Origin: Castellaniella ginsengisoli
GTDB lineage: Bacteria > Pseudomonadota > Gammaproteobacteria > Burkholderiales > Burkholderiaceae_B
Length of the DNA: 64,000 bases
Reading direction: 5' to 3' (one strand)
Assembly: GCF_039523235.1 (NCBI RefSeq)
Contig: NZ_BAAAEX010000003.1
A program made the position numbers and the translations under genes. The first letter of the stretch is position 1. The number at the start of each line of letters is the position of its first letter. Shown in pieces: positions 56,385 to 64,000 of this stretch. The notes under the pieces are model-generated. The model searched no databases. It was not told the DNA's origin and saw only the letters and a program-made list of their open reading frames with translations.

Positions 56385-56421
56385 ATGAAGGCAGCCCGCC
56401 GATACGGCGGGCTGCCTTCAT
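56385..56421. terminator. Perfect 16-bp hairpin between convergent genes
   Basis: ATGAAGGCAGCCCGCC (56385-56400) pairs fully with GGCGGGCTGCCTTCAT (56406-56421) around a GATAC loop. It starts nine bases after the C40 gene and 13 bases before the stop of the Spy-like gene. There is no T-run, so termination is inferred from position and stability. Confidence 0.65.
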
Positions 56422-56433
56422 GCCTGGAAGCGG

Positions 56434-56946
56434 TCAGGACTTGGCGGGCTTTTCGGCATGCCGGGCCGCGCGCATCTGCGCCAGCTTCTGACGCTGCTCG
56501 GGCGTGAGCACCGCATGGATCTGCGCCTGGGTCTGGGTGCGCAGCAGCGCCAGTTGCGACTGCGCCTGGCCCAGGGCATCGGCCGCCTGCCTGGCCTTGG
56601 CCTCGTCGAAGGCGTCGGCGCGAGCGACATCGCGCAAGGCGGTGCGCGCAGCGCGCAACGCCTTTTTCTGGTCGTAAACGGCCTGCGCCTGCTCATGGCG
56701 GATCTTGAAGATCCTGTCCTGCTGATCCTGGGTGAGGTCCAGGGCGCGGAAGCCGCGGTCCCCTCCGTGATGGCCGAAACTCCCATGATGCCGGCTGAAC
56801 TCATGGCCTCCCTTCTGATGGTGCCTGGATCCGCCGTCGTCCGGCATGCCGGACGCGGCGGAGGCGGCCAGAGGCGCGGCCACCAGGGCGGCGGCCAAAG
56901 CCAGGGCGGAAAGAGAGCGGGTGCGGGTGACGTGGCTGAAGTTCAT
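56434..56946 (-). CDS. Spy/CpxP-like periplasmic protein
   Basis: A 170-residue secreted protein: signal peptide to about residue 30 (VAAPLAASAASG), then a His-rich section (SRHHQKGGHEFSRHHGSFGH), then helices with the LTxxQ motifs LDLTQDQQDRIF and VLTPEQRQKLAQ. Spy/CpxP proteins are small chaperones or stress sensors; the His cluster suggests metal binding. It lies 136 bp downstream of a BaeRS-like regulator pair on the same strand and is probably under its control. Confidence 0.85.
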   Translation of the reverse strand: MNFSHVTRTRSLSALALAAALVAAPLAASAASGMPDDGGSRHHQKGGHEFSRHHGSFGHHGGDRGFRALDLTQDQQDRIFKIRHEQAQAVYDQKKALRAARTALRDVARADAFDEAKARQAADALGQAQSQLALLRTQTQAQIHAVLTPEQRQKLAQMRAARHAEKPAKS

Positions 56947-57081
56947 GTCGGTCTTCCTTTTTTGCGGCGACCCCCCGATGGAGCCGCGATGAAGACAGAT
57001 TAAGGACCGACTGCGGCGTAAAAATGGCTGAATCGTGGAGACTTCATGGAGAAGCGTCAGCGGATCCTGCGCACGCGCCCC

Positions 57082-57765
57082 TCAGGAGGGGCCAAGATCC
57101 AGACGATAGCCCACCCCGTAGACGGAGCGGATCAGTTCTTCGTCGGGACGCACCGCCGCCAGTTTGCGTCGGAGATTCTTCACATGACTGTCCACGGCGC
57201 GATCGGTGACCACACGACGGTCGTCGTACAGGCCGTCGAGCACTTGATCCCGGGAAAAAATGCGCCCCGGCTGCCCGGCCAGCAGCGCCAGCAGACGGAA
57301 CTCCACCGGCGTCAGATCCAGCGGCACGCCGTCCAGCCGGGCGCTCCAGGCGCCCTCGTCGATCTCCAGCCCGCCGGCCTCGCGCATCCGGGCCGGCGCC
57401 TGATCCGCTGCGCTTCGGCGCAAGACCGCTTTGACGCGGGCGACCACCTCGCGCGGACTGTAGGGCTTGCAGATGTAGTCGTCGGCGCCCAGTTCCAGGC
57501 CCAGCAGCCGGTCGATCTCTTCCGTCCGGGCGGTCACCATGATGACGGGAATCGAAGTCCGGCTGCGGATATCGCGGCACAGTTCCAGGCCGTCGCGGCC
57601 AGGCAGCATCAGGTCCAGCAGCACCAGGTCGGGCGACCACTCGGAGATCAGGGGCATGACCGCCAGGCCATCGCCCTCGCAGCGCGCCTCGTAGCCGGCT
57701 GCCAGCAGGTAAGTCCGCAGCACCTCGGCCAGCTTGGGCTCATCCTCGACCACCAGAATCCGCAT
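57082..57765 (-). CDS. Response regulator, OmpR/BaeR-like
   Basis: A 227-residue regulator. The receiver has the acidic pair in LVVEDEPKLAEVL, the phosphoacceptor Asp in LVLLDLMLPGRDGLEL and Lys in YICKPYSPREVVARV. The winged-helix domain shows LDLTPVEFRLLALL, DRAVDSHVKNLRRKL and IRSVYGVGYRLD. It starts three bases after the sensor kinase stop, with GGAG upstream. The pair resembles BaeSR, an envelope-stress system, and its neighbour is a Spy-like gene, a known BaeR/Cpx target class. Confidence 0.92.
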   Translation of the reverse strand: MRILVVEDEPKLAEVLRTYLLAAGYEARCEGDGLAVMPLISEWSPDLVLLDLMLPGRDGLELCRDIRSRTSIPVIMVTARTEEIDRLLGLELGADDYICKPYSPREVVARVKAVLRRSAADQAPARMREAGGLEIDEGAWSARLDGVPLDLTPVEFRLLALLAGQPGRIFSRDQVLDGLYDDRRVVTDRAVDSHVKNLRRKLAAVRPDEELIRSVYGVGYRLDLGPS

Positions 57766-57768
57766 GCC

Positions 57769-59208
57769 TCACTCCTTGTCCATCGCAGGAAAATCACTCG
57801 CCGCATCCGCCGCGCGGCTGTTCGCCAGGGGCCATTCGATCCGGATCGCCAGCCCGCCCAGGCCGGACGGCGAGGCCGAGATCTCGCCGCCATGGGCCTG
57901 GACGATGGAGCGGCAGATCGCCAGGCCCAGCCCCGAACCGCCATGAAGCCGGCTGCGAGAGGACTCCCCCCGGTACAGGCGATCGAACAGGCGGGGCAAC
58001 TGCTCGGGCGCGACACCCGGCGCGGTATCGGCGATTTCCAGCACGATGCCGGCGCCGCGCCGGCCGGCAGCCAGGCGGACGCGCCCCGGGGCGTCCGTGT
58101 AGCGCAGACTGTTTTCCAGCAGGTTCGCCAGCAGTTGCTCCAGGCGGCGCTCATCGCCGGACAGGCGCAAACCGGGCTCGATGTCCCGCTCCAGCAGCAG
58201 GCCGGCCCGGGCATACCGGTCTTGCACCGCGTCGAGCGCCCGCGCAGCGAGCGCCGACAAATCCAGCGGCCGCATGCGGTAATCCAGGGCCCCGGCATCG
58301 GCCAGCGACAACTCGCGCAGATCATCCACCAGCCGGTTCAATCGCCCGATCTCGTGCGCCAGCGAAGCCAGGGCCGCCTCATCCGGCGTCCGCAACCCAT
58401 CCTGCAAGGCTTCGATCTCACCTCGCAGCACCGCCAGCGGGGTTCGCAATTCGTGAGACACGTCGGCCATCAGTTCCCGGCGCAGGCGGGCATTGCGTGC
58501 CAGGCTGTGCGCCAGGCGGTTGAAATCGCGCGCCAGACGCCCAAGCTCGTCGGGCGCTCCGACCCGCACCCGGATGTCGAAATCGCCATCGGCCAGCCGG
58601 CGCGTGGCCCGGGCAATGCGCCGCACCGGCACCAGCAACAGCCGCGCCAGCAACAGGCTGACCACGGCGGCCAGCAGCACGGACAGGCCGACGATCACCC
58701 AGGTGGCACGCAGTTGGCGGGCCTGGAAACGGCGGTCTATTTCGTCATTGACGGCCACGGCCCTGGGCGGCGGACTAAGCAGCCAGCCCACGGGTCGGCC
58801 CTCGACGGTCACGGGGTGGCGCGTCAGGCCGGATTCGCCGCGCACGCGCGGACCCGCAAGCCAACCGCCTTCGGCATCCAGCAGCGTCACGCGCGAAGGC
58901 GGCCCCGGCGGCGGACCGTCTTCGCGATCACGATGGGACGCACGCGTGTCGCGACGGTAGCGCGACACGCGCAGGCTGCGCTCCCAGCGGTCGCCGCTCT
59001 CCGACAGAAATCCCCAGCCGCCGGCTTCGAGGTAGTCGGCCGCCAGCGCCTGCGCCAGATTCTCCAGCCGCTGGCTCTCGCGCTCACGGATGTAATCGTC
59101 GAAACCGCTGTCGAAGCTGTAGCGCACGGCCGCCCCCATCGCGATCGCCACGACGATGCAGGTCGCAAGAATGGCCAGGAACAACTTGAAGGTGATGCTG
59201 GAGCGCAT
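57769..59208 (-). CDS. Sensor histidine kinase, BaeS-like
   Basis: A 479-residue membrane kinase. TM1 (about 8-28), a periplasmic loop of about 135 residues rich in Arg/Pro, TM2 (about 167-190), HAMP, then HisKA with the phosphorylated His in ADVSHELRTPLAVLRGEIEA and an HATPase domain (LLANLLENSLRYTD, GGSGLGLAICRSIVQAHGG). It phosphorylates the regulator encoded immediately downstream. Divergent from tenA. Confidence 0.92.
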   Translation of the reverse strand: MRSSITFKLFLAILATCIVVAIAMGAAVRYSFDSGFDDYIRERESQRLENLAQALAADYLEAGGWGFLSESGDRWERSLRVSRYRRDTRASHRDREDGPPPGPPSRVTLLDAEGGWLAGPRVRGESGLTRHPVTVEGRPVGWLLSPPPRAVAVNDEIDRRFQARQLRATWVIVGLSVLLAAVVSLLLARLLLVPVRRIARATRRLADGDFDIRVRVGAPDELGRLARDFNRLAHSLARNARLRRELMADVSHELRTPLAVLRGEIEALQDGLRTPDEAALASLAHEIGRLNRLVDDLRELSLADAGALDYRMRPLDLSALAARALDAVQDRYARAGLLLERDIEPGLRLSGDERRLEQLLANLLENSLRYTDAPGRVRLAAGRRGAGIVLEIADTAPGVAPEQLPRLFDRLYRGESSRSRLHGGSGLGLAICRSIVQAHGGEISASPSGLGGLAIRIEWPLANSRAADAASDFPAMDKE

Positions 59209-59351
59209 GCGTTCTTTTCCGCCTGGCGGGTGCGTCCCCCGCCGTCCACGCTATCGTACCGTAGGCGGCCCGCGCAGGCCGGCCGGCGGCGTTCCGCGTG
59301 GGCTACACTCGGGGCCGCGATTCTCTGTTTTCAGTCTTTCAGGAGGCTCCC

Positions 59352-60032
59352 GTGACGTCCAACCCCGATTCGACGCCCTTCGCTGCCCTGCTGGCCCGCT
59401 GCGCCCCCGAGTGGAAAGCCTATTGCCAGCATGCGTTCGTGCGCGGCCTGGCCGATGGCACTCTGCCCGCCGAGGCTTTCCGCCATTATCTGCGCCAGGA
59501 CTACCTGTTCCTGGTGCACTTCGCCCGCGCCTGGGGGCTGGCGGTCTATAAGAGCCGCAACCTCGCGGAACTGCGCCAGGGACTGGACAGCCTGAAAGCC
59601 ATCGTGGATCTCGAAATGGGCCTGCACGTGGACTATTGCGCCCTGTGGGGCATTGCCGAGGCCGAACTGGAAACGCTGCCGGAAGCCCGCGAAACCATGG
59701 CCTACACCCGCTATGTGCTGGACGCCGGCCACCGCGGCGACCTGCTCGACCTGCACGTGGCGCTGGCGCCCTGCCTGGTCGGCTACGCGGATATCGCCCG
59801 CTGGATCGAGGCCCAGCCGTTCACGGTGCGCGGCTCGGCCAACCCCTACGAAGCCTGGATCGCGATGTACGCCAGCGAAGCATTCCAGGCAGCGGCGCAA
59901 GCCGAGCGCGACTGGCTGAACGCGCGGCTGGCCGGCCAGACCCAAGAGCGCCTGGACGGGCTGGCGGCGACGTTTCGCGACGCCACCCGTCTCGAGATCG
60001 ACTTCTGGCAGATGGGGCTGGACGGCGCCTGA
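59352..60032 (+). CDS. tenA: Aminopyrimidine aminohydrolase/thiaminase II TenA
   Basis: A 226-residue protein from GTG 59352 with a perfect AGGAGG six bases upstream. TenA salvages thiamine breakdown products by releasing the aminopyrimidine. The fold is all-helical; conserved features are FRHYLRQDYLFLVHFARAWG, the active-site Cys in ALAPCLVGYADI and the Glu in RLEIDFWQMGL. No TPP riboswitch motif is visible upstream. Confidence 0.9.
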   Translation: MTSNPDSTPFAALLARCAPEWKAYCQHAFVRGLADGTLPAEAFRHYLRQDYLFLVHFARAWGLAVYKSRNLAELRQGLDSLKAIVDLEMGLHVDYCALWGIAEAELETLPEARETMAYTRYVLDAGHRGDLLDLHVALAPCLVGYADIARWIEAQPFTVRGSANPYEAWIAMYASEAFQAAAQAERDWLNARLAGQTQERLDGLAATFRDATRLEIDFWQMGLDGA

Positions 60033-60050
60033 AGACGGCGCTCCGCGGGG

Positions 60051-61181
60051 CTATGCCTGGATCCGGTCCAGCGCCCGGGCCAGAGTCGCCACGGTGCGCT
60101 CGATGTGGTGCAGTTTATCCAGGCCGAACAAACCAAGGCGGAAGGTCTTGAAACCCGCGGGCTCGTCGCAGGCCAGTGGCACGCCGGCGGCGGCCTGCAG
60201 CCCCGCCTCGGCAAACTTGCGCGTCGTGTGGATGCCGTCGTCGGTGGTGTAGCTCACCACCACGCCCGGCGCCTCGAACCCGGGGGCGGCGACGCTCTTG
60301 AAGCCGCGCTCGCGCAGCAGCGCGCGCACGGCCTGGCCCAGTTGCTGTTGCTCGGCCTTGACCCGGTCATAGCCGTAGGCCTCGGTTTCGGCCATCACGT
60401 CGCGCAGCACGCTCAGCGAATCCGTGGGCAGCGTGGTGTAGTAGGCGTGGCCGCCCTTTTCGTAGGCCTCCATGATGCCCAGCCATTTGCGCAGATCGCA
60501 GGCGAAGCTGGTGCTCTGCGTGGTCTCGATGTGCTTGCGGGCAGCTTCGCCCAGCATGACCAGGCCGCAGCAGGCCGATGAAGTCCAGCCCTTTTGCGGC
60601 GCCGAGATCAGCACGTCCGCGTGCACGTTTTGCATATTGACCCAGATCGTGCCCGAAGCGATGCAATCCAGCACGAACAAGCCACCCTCGGCATGCACGG
60701 CATCGGCGACCTGGCGGATGTAGTCATCCGGCAGCATGATGCCCGACGCGGTTTCCACATGCGCGGCAAAGACGACTTCGGGCTTGAAGTCGCGGATCGC
60801 CGCAACCACCTCGGCCACCGGGGGCGGCTCGAAGAAAGGCTGATCGCCGGCTTCGATGGCGCGCGCCTTGATCACGCGTTCTTCGGACGGGATGCCGCCG
60901 GCCTCGAAGATCTGGCTCCAGCGGTAGCTGAACCAGCCGTTGCGAATCACCAGACAGCGCCGGCCGGTGGCGAACTGGCGCGCCACGGCCTCCATGCCGA
61001 AAGTGCCGCTGCCCGGGATGACGATGGCCGAATGCGCCCCATACACCGACTTGAGGGTGCGCGAGATATCGCGCATCACCTGCTGAAACGACGAGGACAT
61101 ATGGTTCAGGGCGCGGTCGGTGTAGACCACCGAGTATTCCAGCAGCCCATCGGGGTCGACGTCAGGCAACAATCCAGACAT
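60051..61181 (-). CDS. Class V aminotransferase (alanine/serine-glyoxylate type)
   Basis: A 376-residue PLP enzyme from ATG 61181, with GGAGAA upstream; a GTG at 61220 is less likely. The PLP lysine is in ISAPQKGWTSSACCGLV, preceded by the Asp of LFVLDCIASGTIWVNMQ. IVIPGSGTFGMEAVARQF binds the phosphate. These fit the alanine-glyoxylate/serine-glyoxylate aminotransferase group, though the amino donor cannot be fixed from sequence. It is convergent with tenA. Confidence 0.85.
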   Translation of the reverse strand: MSGLLPDVDPDGLLEYSVVYTDRALNHMSSSFQQVMRDISRTLKSVYGAHSAIVIPGSGTFGMEAVARQFATGRRCLVIRNGWFSYRWSQIFEAGGIPSEERVIKARAIEAGDQPFFEPPPVAEVVAAIRDFKPEVVFAAHVETASGIMLPDDYIRQVADAVHAEGGLFVLDCIASGTIWVNMQNVHADVLISAPQKGWTSSACCGLVMLGEAARKHIETTQSTSFACDLRKWLGIMEAYEKGGHAYYTTLPTDSLSVLRDVMAETEAYGYDRVKAEQQQLGQAVRALLRERGFKSVAAPGFEAPGVVVSYTTDDGIHTTRKFAEAGLQAAAGVPLACDEPAGFKTFRLGLFGLDKLHHIERTVATLARALDRIQA

Positions 61182-61273
61182 GGCTTTCTCCGGCAAAATG
61201 ACGCCCAGATTGTAGTCCACCCCCGCATGGGGGGCAGCCGTCCGGGGCGTGCCGGCAACGACACAGCCGGGTG

Positions 61274-61302
61274 CTGACCGGGCGCCTCAGTCACAGTACA
61301 AT
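61274..61302 (+). promoter_or_regulatory. Candidate promoter of the HDOD gene
   Basis: CTGACC (61274-61279) and TACAAT (61297-61302) are separated by 17 bp. The predicted leader of about 165 bases before ATG 61476 is long; no recognisable riboswitch was seen in it. Confidence 0.45.
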
Positions 61303-61475
61303 GCTGGCGGCGCCCGGCACGCAGAATTCACCGGCCGGAGCCGGATGCAGCACAACAATAACGAACGCACTCACGCAGCAAGACCAAAACCGATTTGCAA
61401 GAGATAACGGGACTGCCCCAGCACAAGAACGTCCTCACGCGGGACGGGCTGCCAGCGCCGCAACAAGGAGACTCG

Positions 61476-62756
61476 ATGGAACCCCACCTGACGACCGATT
61501 CGTCCGCGGATGCCGCAACCGACGCGGCGGCACCCCCGCCCCCCCGCCTGATCCGCCGTGAACCGATCCTGGATCAGAACCGCGGCCTGGCCGGCTACCG
61601 GCTGCGCGTGCTCTGGGCCGAACCGCAAGAGCCCGAGACGGACACCGGCGCAGCCCTGATCGAAACCGCGCGCGCGCACGGCGCCAGCGCCTTTTTTGCC
61701 TACGCCCCGCACTGGATCGACGGCACGGCGAGCCTGCTGCAGAACGCCTTTACGCATATGCTGCCGCGCAACCGCATCTACATCGAATTCCCGGAAGCGC
61801 TCGAAATCACGCCGGAACTGATCCAGTCGTTGCAGAGCCTGGCCCACGGCGGCACGAAGTTCTCCATTCGCGGCGATCTCGCGGCCCAGCCCGAACGCGA
61901 GGCGTTGCTGCCTTTCTGCAAAGTGGTGCGCTTCGATCCCAAGCTCAGCAGCAAGGCGGATATTTTCCGCCAGAGCTTCCAGCACAAGCAGGCCGGCCGG
62001 CAACTGATGGCCGTGGATACGCCCGACAAGGCCACCCACGACAACTTCATGCTGCTGGGCTTCACGCTGTTTCAGGGCAGTTGGCCCAGGGATCTGGTCG
62101 CCCCGGCGGCCCTTTCGGCACGCCAGAAAACACTGCTGCGTCTGATGACGCTGATCATGGGCGAAGGCGAGGCCCCGGAAATCCAGGCCTGCCTGCAGCA
62201 GGACGATGAACTGGTCAAGACACTGCTCGACATGGTCAATACGCCGGCCTTCGGCCTGAGCCAGGAAGTCGAATCCCTGAGCCAGGCCATCATGCTGCTG
62301 GGCCGCCGGCAGTTGCAGCGCTGGATCCAGGTCCTGATGTACACCGAAGCCGGCCGGCCGGCCGGCTACCTCTCGCCCTCTTTGCTGCAGGCCAGCGCGC
62401 GCGCGCATCTGATGGAGGCCATGTCCACCCTGCTTCATCCCGAGCAGACCGTGCGCGCGGAGACCGCCTTCACCACCGGCATCCTGTCCATCATGGATCA
62501 ATTGTTCCAAGGCACCATGCAGGATCTGCTGTCGCAGGTTCAGGTCGACGTGCCGGTGCGCGAAGCGCTGCTGCGGCGTGAAGGCCTCCTGGGACCCGAC
62601 CTGCGCCTGGCCACACTGATCTTTCCCTCGGATCGCGACGCCGAGGAAAACCCCGCTCCCCTGCTGCGGGAGCTGGGCATCACCGCCGAACAGCTCGACC
62701 CGCTCGTCCAGCAGGCGTTCATCTGGGCGCACAGCATCACTCAGGCCGCGCAATGA
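61476..62756 (+). CDS. HDOD domain protein with degenerate EAL-like N-terminus
   Basis: A 426-residue cytoplasmic protein from ATG 61476 with AAGGAG upstream. Residues about 35-220 (RREPILDQNRGLAGYRLRVL, IYIEFPEALEITPELIQSLQ) resemble the EAL half of YuxH-type proteins, but the E-A-L catalytic motif is missing, so c-di-GMP hydrolysis is unlikely. The C-terminal half is an HDOD domain (about 225-410, TLLDMVNTPAFGLSQEVESL, ILSIMDQLFQGTM). Such proteins act in signalling. The stop overlaps the transporter start (ATGA). Confidence 0.87.
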   Translation: MEPHLTTDSSADAATDAAAPPPPRLIRREPILDQNRGLAGYRLRVLWAEPQEPETDTGAALIETARAHGASAFFAYAPHWIDGTASLLQNAFTHMLPRNRIYIEFPEALEITPELIQSLQSLAHGGTKFSIRGDLAAQPEREALLPFCKVVRFDPKLSSKADIFRQSFQHKQAGRQLMAVDTPDKATHDNFMLLGFTLFQGSWPRDLVAPAALSARQKTLLRLMTLIMGEGEAPEIQACLQQDDELVKTLLDMVNTPAFGLSQEVESLSQAIMLLGRRQLQRWIQVLMYTEAGRPAGYLSPSLLQASARAHLMEAMSTLLHPEQTVRAETAFTTGILSIMDQLFQGTMQDLLSQVQVDVPVREALLRREGLLGPDLRLATLIFPSDRDAEENPAPLLRELGITAEQLDPLVQQAFIWAHSITQAAQ

Positions 62757-63940
62757 GCGCACGCGCAGCCGCCGGAGGCATCGCCGGCTGGCTGCGGGTG
62801 TCGCACATCTCGGCCGGCTTCATCGCCGTCCTGGTCGGCTATACCAGTTCCGTCGCGATCGTATTCCAGGCCGCCGCGGCCGCCGGCGCGCAAGGCGTCC
62901 AGTTGGCCTCGTGGATGTGGGCGCTGGGCATCGGGATGGGCGTCACCTGCATCGGCCTGGCTTTGGCCTGGCGCGCCCCCGTCCTGACGGCCTGGTCCAC
63001 CCCGGGCGCCGCCCTGCTGGCCACGAGCCTGGGCGACATCGGCCTGGCCCAGGCCATCGGCGCATTCCTGGCCTGCTCGGCCCTGATCACATTGTGCGGG
63101 CTCACCGGCGGGTTCCAGAAGATCATGGATTGGGTTCCCCGGCATCTGGCCTCGGCCATGCTGGCCGGCATTCTGCTGCGCTTCGGCATGGATCTGTTCG
63201 TCTCCATGCAGGGCCGCCCCCTGCTGGTGGGCATCATGCTGGCCGCTTTTCTGCTGGCCAGGCGCGTCCTGCCGCGCTACGCCGTCCCCCTGGCGCTGGC
63301 CGCCGGGATTGCCTGCGCCGCCGCGCAGGGCGGGCTGCCCCTGGGCGGGCTCGACTGGACGCCCGCCCGGCCGGTCTGGATGCCGCCCGAATTCTCGTTT
63401 CCGGCCTTCGTGGGCGTGGCCCTGCCGCTGTTCATCGTCACCATGACCTCACAGAATGTGCCGGGCCTGGCCGTGCTGCGGGCCAACGGCTACGCCCGGG
63501 TGCCCGCCTCGCCGCTGATCTCCTGGACCGGCGCCACGGGCATGGTGCTCGCACCCTTTGGCGGCTTCGCCTTCAACCTGGCCGCCATCACGGCCGCCAT
63601 CTGCATGAGTCCGGACGCCGACCCCGACGCCTCGCAACGCTACAAGGCCTCGGTCTGGGCGGGGGTGTTCTACCTGCTGACGGGGATCTTCGGCGCCACG
63701 GTCGTCGCCCTGTTCGCCGCCTTCCCGCACGAGCTGGTCGCCGCCATCGCCGGGCTTGCCCTGCTGGGCACTCTGGGCAGCGGCATCCATGATGCGCTGC
63801 AGGCGCCCGGAGGGCGCGACGCCGCGCTGGTGACTTTCCTGGTGACGGCCTCGGGCATGAGCCTCCTGGGCATCGGCAGTGCGTTCTGGGGGCTGGTGTT
63901 GGGCGGCGCCTGCCACCTGGCGCTGGGCCGCCGCCACTGA
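62753..63940 (+). CDS. benE: Benzoate/H+ symporter, BenE family
   Basis: A 395-residue transporter with about twelve hydrophobic segments. The BenE pattern includes HISAGFIAVLVGYTSSVAIV at the N-terminus, LTAWSTPGAALLATSLGDIG, VTMTSQNVPGLAVLRANGY and APFGGFAFNLAAITAAICMS. Benzoate is the usual substrate, but no benzoate catabolic gene is in the window, so transport of another aromatic acid is possible. Translation is coupled to the HDOD gene through an ATGA overlap. Confidence 0.9.
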   Translation: MSARAAAGGIAGWLRVSHISAGFIAVLVGYTSSVAIVFQAAAAAGAQGVQLASWMWALGIGMGVTCIGLALAWRAPVLTAWSTPGAALLATSLGDIGLAQAIGAFLACSALITLCGLTGGFQKIMDWVPRHLASAMLAGILLRFGMDLFVSMQGRPLLVGIMLAAFLLARRVLPRYAVPLALAAGIACAAAQGGLPLGGLDWTPARPVWMPPEFSFPAFVGVALPLFIVTMTSQNVPGLAVLRANGYARVPASPLISWTGATGMVLAPFGGFAFNLAAITAAICMSPDADPDASQRYKASVWAGVFYLLTGIFGATVVALFAAFPHELVAAIAGLALLGTLGSGIHDALQAPGGRDAALVTFLVTASGMSLLGIGSAFWGLVLGGACHLALGRRH

Positions 63941-64000
63941 ACCGGCCCCCGCGCCAGGCGCACGCAGAACAGGCGCTCAGCGGGCCGGCGCCCCGCCCAC

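Noticed and set aside
59209..59351. A TPP riboswitch upstream of tenA.
   Set aside because: The conserved CUGAGA-type core of the TPP riboswitch is not present; only an AGGAGG ribosome binding site is seen.
63941..64000. A gene entering from the right edge on the minus strand, ending at TGA 63977-63979.
   Set aside because: Only seven codons would be inside the window, too few to support a coding call.

Overview
The window is high-GC, gene-dense chromosomal DNA. The neighbourhoods (gmk-rpoZ-spoT-ppiD; surE-pcm-nlpD-exonuclease-rlmD; divergent tsaD and an NCS2 permease; recC-recB-recD) and the protein sequences point to a betaproteobacterium of the order Burkholderiales, most likely family Alcaligenaceae (Bordetella/Achromobacter/Castellaniella relatives). 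This assignment is inferred from gene content and wording of the proteins; no database was consulted. No rRNA, tRNA or CRISPR array was seen.

Layout. 1-8056: partial spermidine-synthase-like methyltransferase, a thiolase, cheV, a copper-type cassette (DUF2946, YcnI-like, CopC-CopD fusion), a methyl-accepting chemotaxis protein and a DUF3617 protein. 8057-13338: a scarred accessory island of about 5 kb. 13339-18138: xthA, then an operon of a small unknown protein, gmk, rpoZ and spoT, closed by a 67-bp tandem repeat array and a terminator. 18139-29157: ppiD, ugpQ, rlmJ, rluF, ubiC, glnB, argH, a YbdG-like channel, an MFS transporter, rlmD. 29150-35856: exonuclease, nlpD-like, pcm, surE, plsY, tsaD, purine permease, then a second copy of the repeat family. 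35942-45792: thioredoxin, MFS exporter, YigZ, ABC-F ATPase, ldcA and tadA in one open frame, HAD phosphatase, NAD(P)HX repair enzyme, acyl-CoA synthetase. 45904-54951: recD-recB-recC. 55106-63940: YggS, NlpC/P60 lipoprotein, Spy-like protein with a BaeRS-like two-component pair, tenA, a class V aminotransferase, an HDOD protein and a BenE-type transporter.

The island is the most interesting part. It carries an AAA+ ATPase and a subtilisin-like protease gene in the arrangement of the antiphage system IetAS. A 176-codon gene directly upstream is an SNF2-type helicase with its whole motor deleted in frame. A third overlapping cistron downstream is cut off by the end of an IS256-type element. Around this core lie an Abi_2 fragment, the tail of an IS3-family transposase, a possible integrase tail and an imperfect 33-35 bp direct repeat at the two outer edges. 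A perfect 17-bp palindrome sits just upstream of a good -10 box in front of the core genes. The base composition of the core is visibly poorer in G+C than its surroundings.

A second unusual feature is a repeat family placed immediately after the stop codons of spoT and the NCS2 permease. Its two hairpins change sequence between the loci while pairing is kept and the CTGC loop is conserved. Other points of note are an uninterrupted tadA-ldcA frame, a G9 tract in the spoT leader, and -10 boxes so close to the start codons of argH and tsaD that these genes may be translated leaderless.
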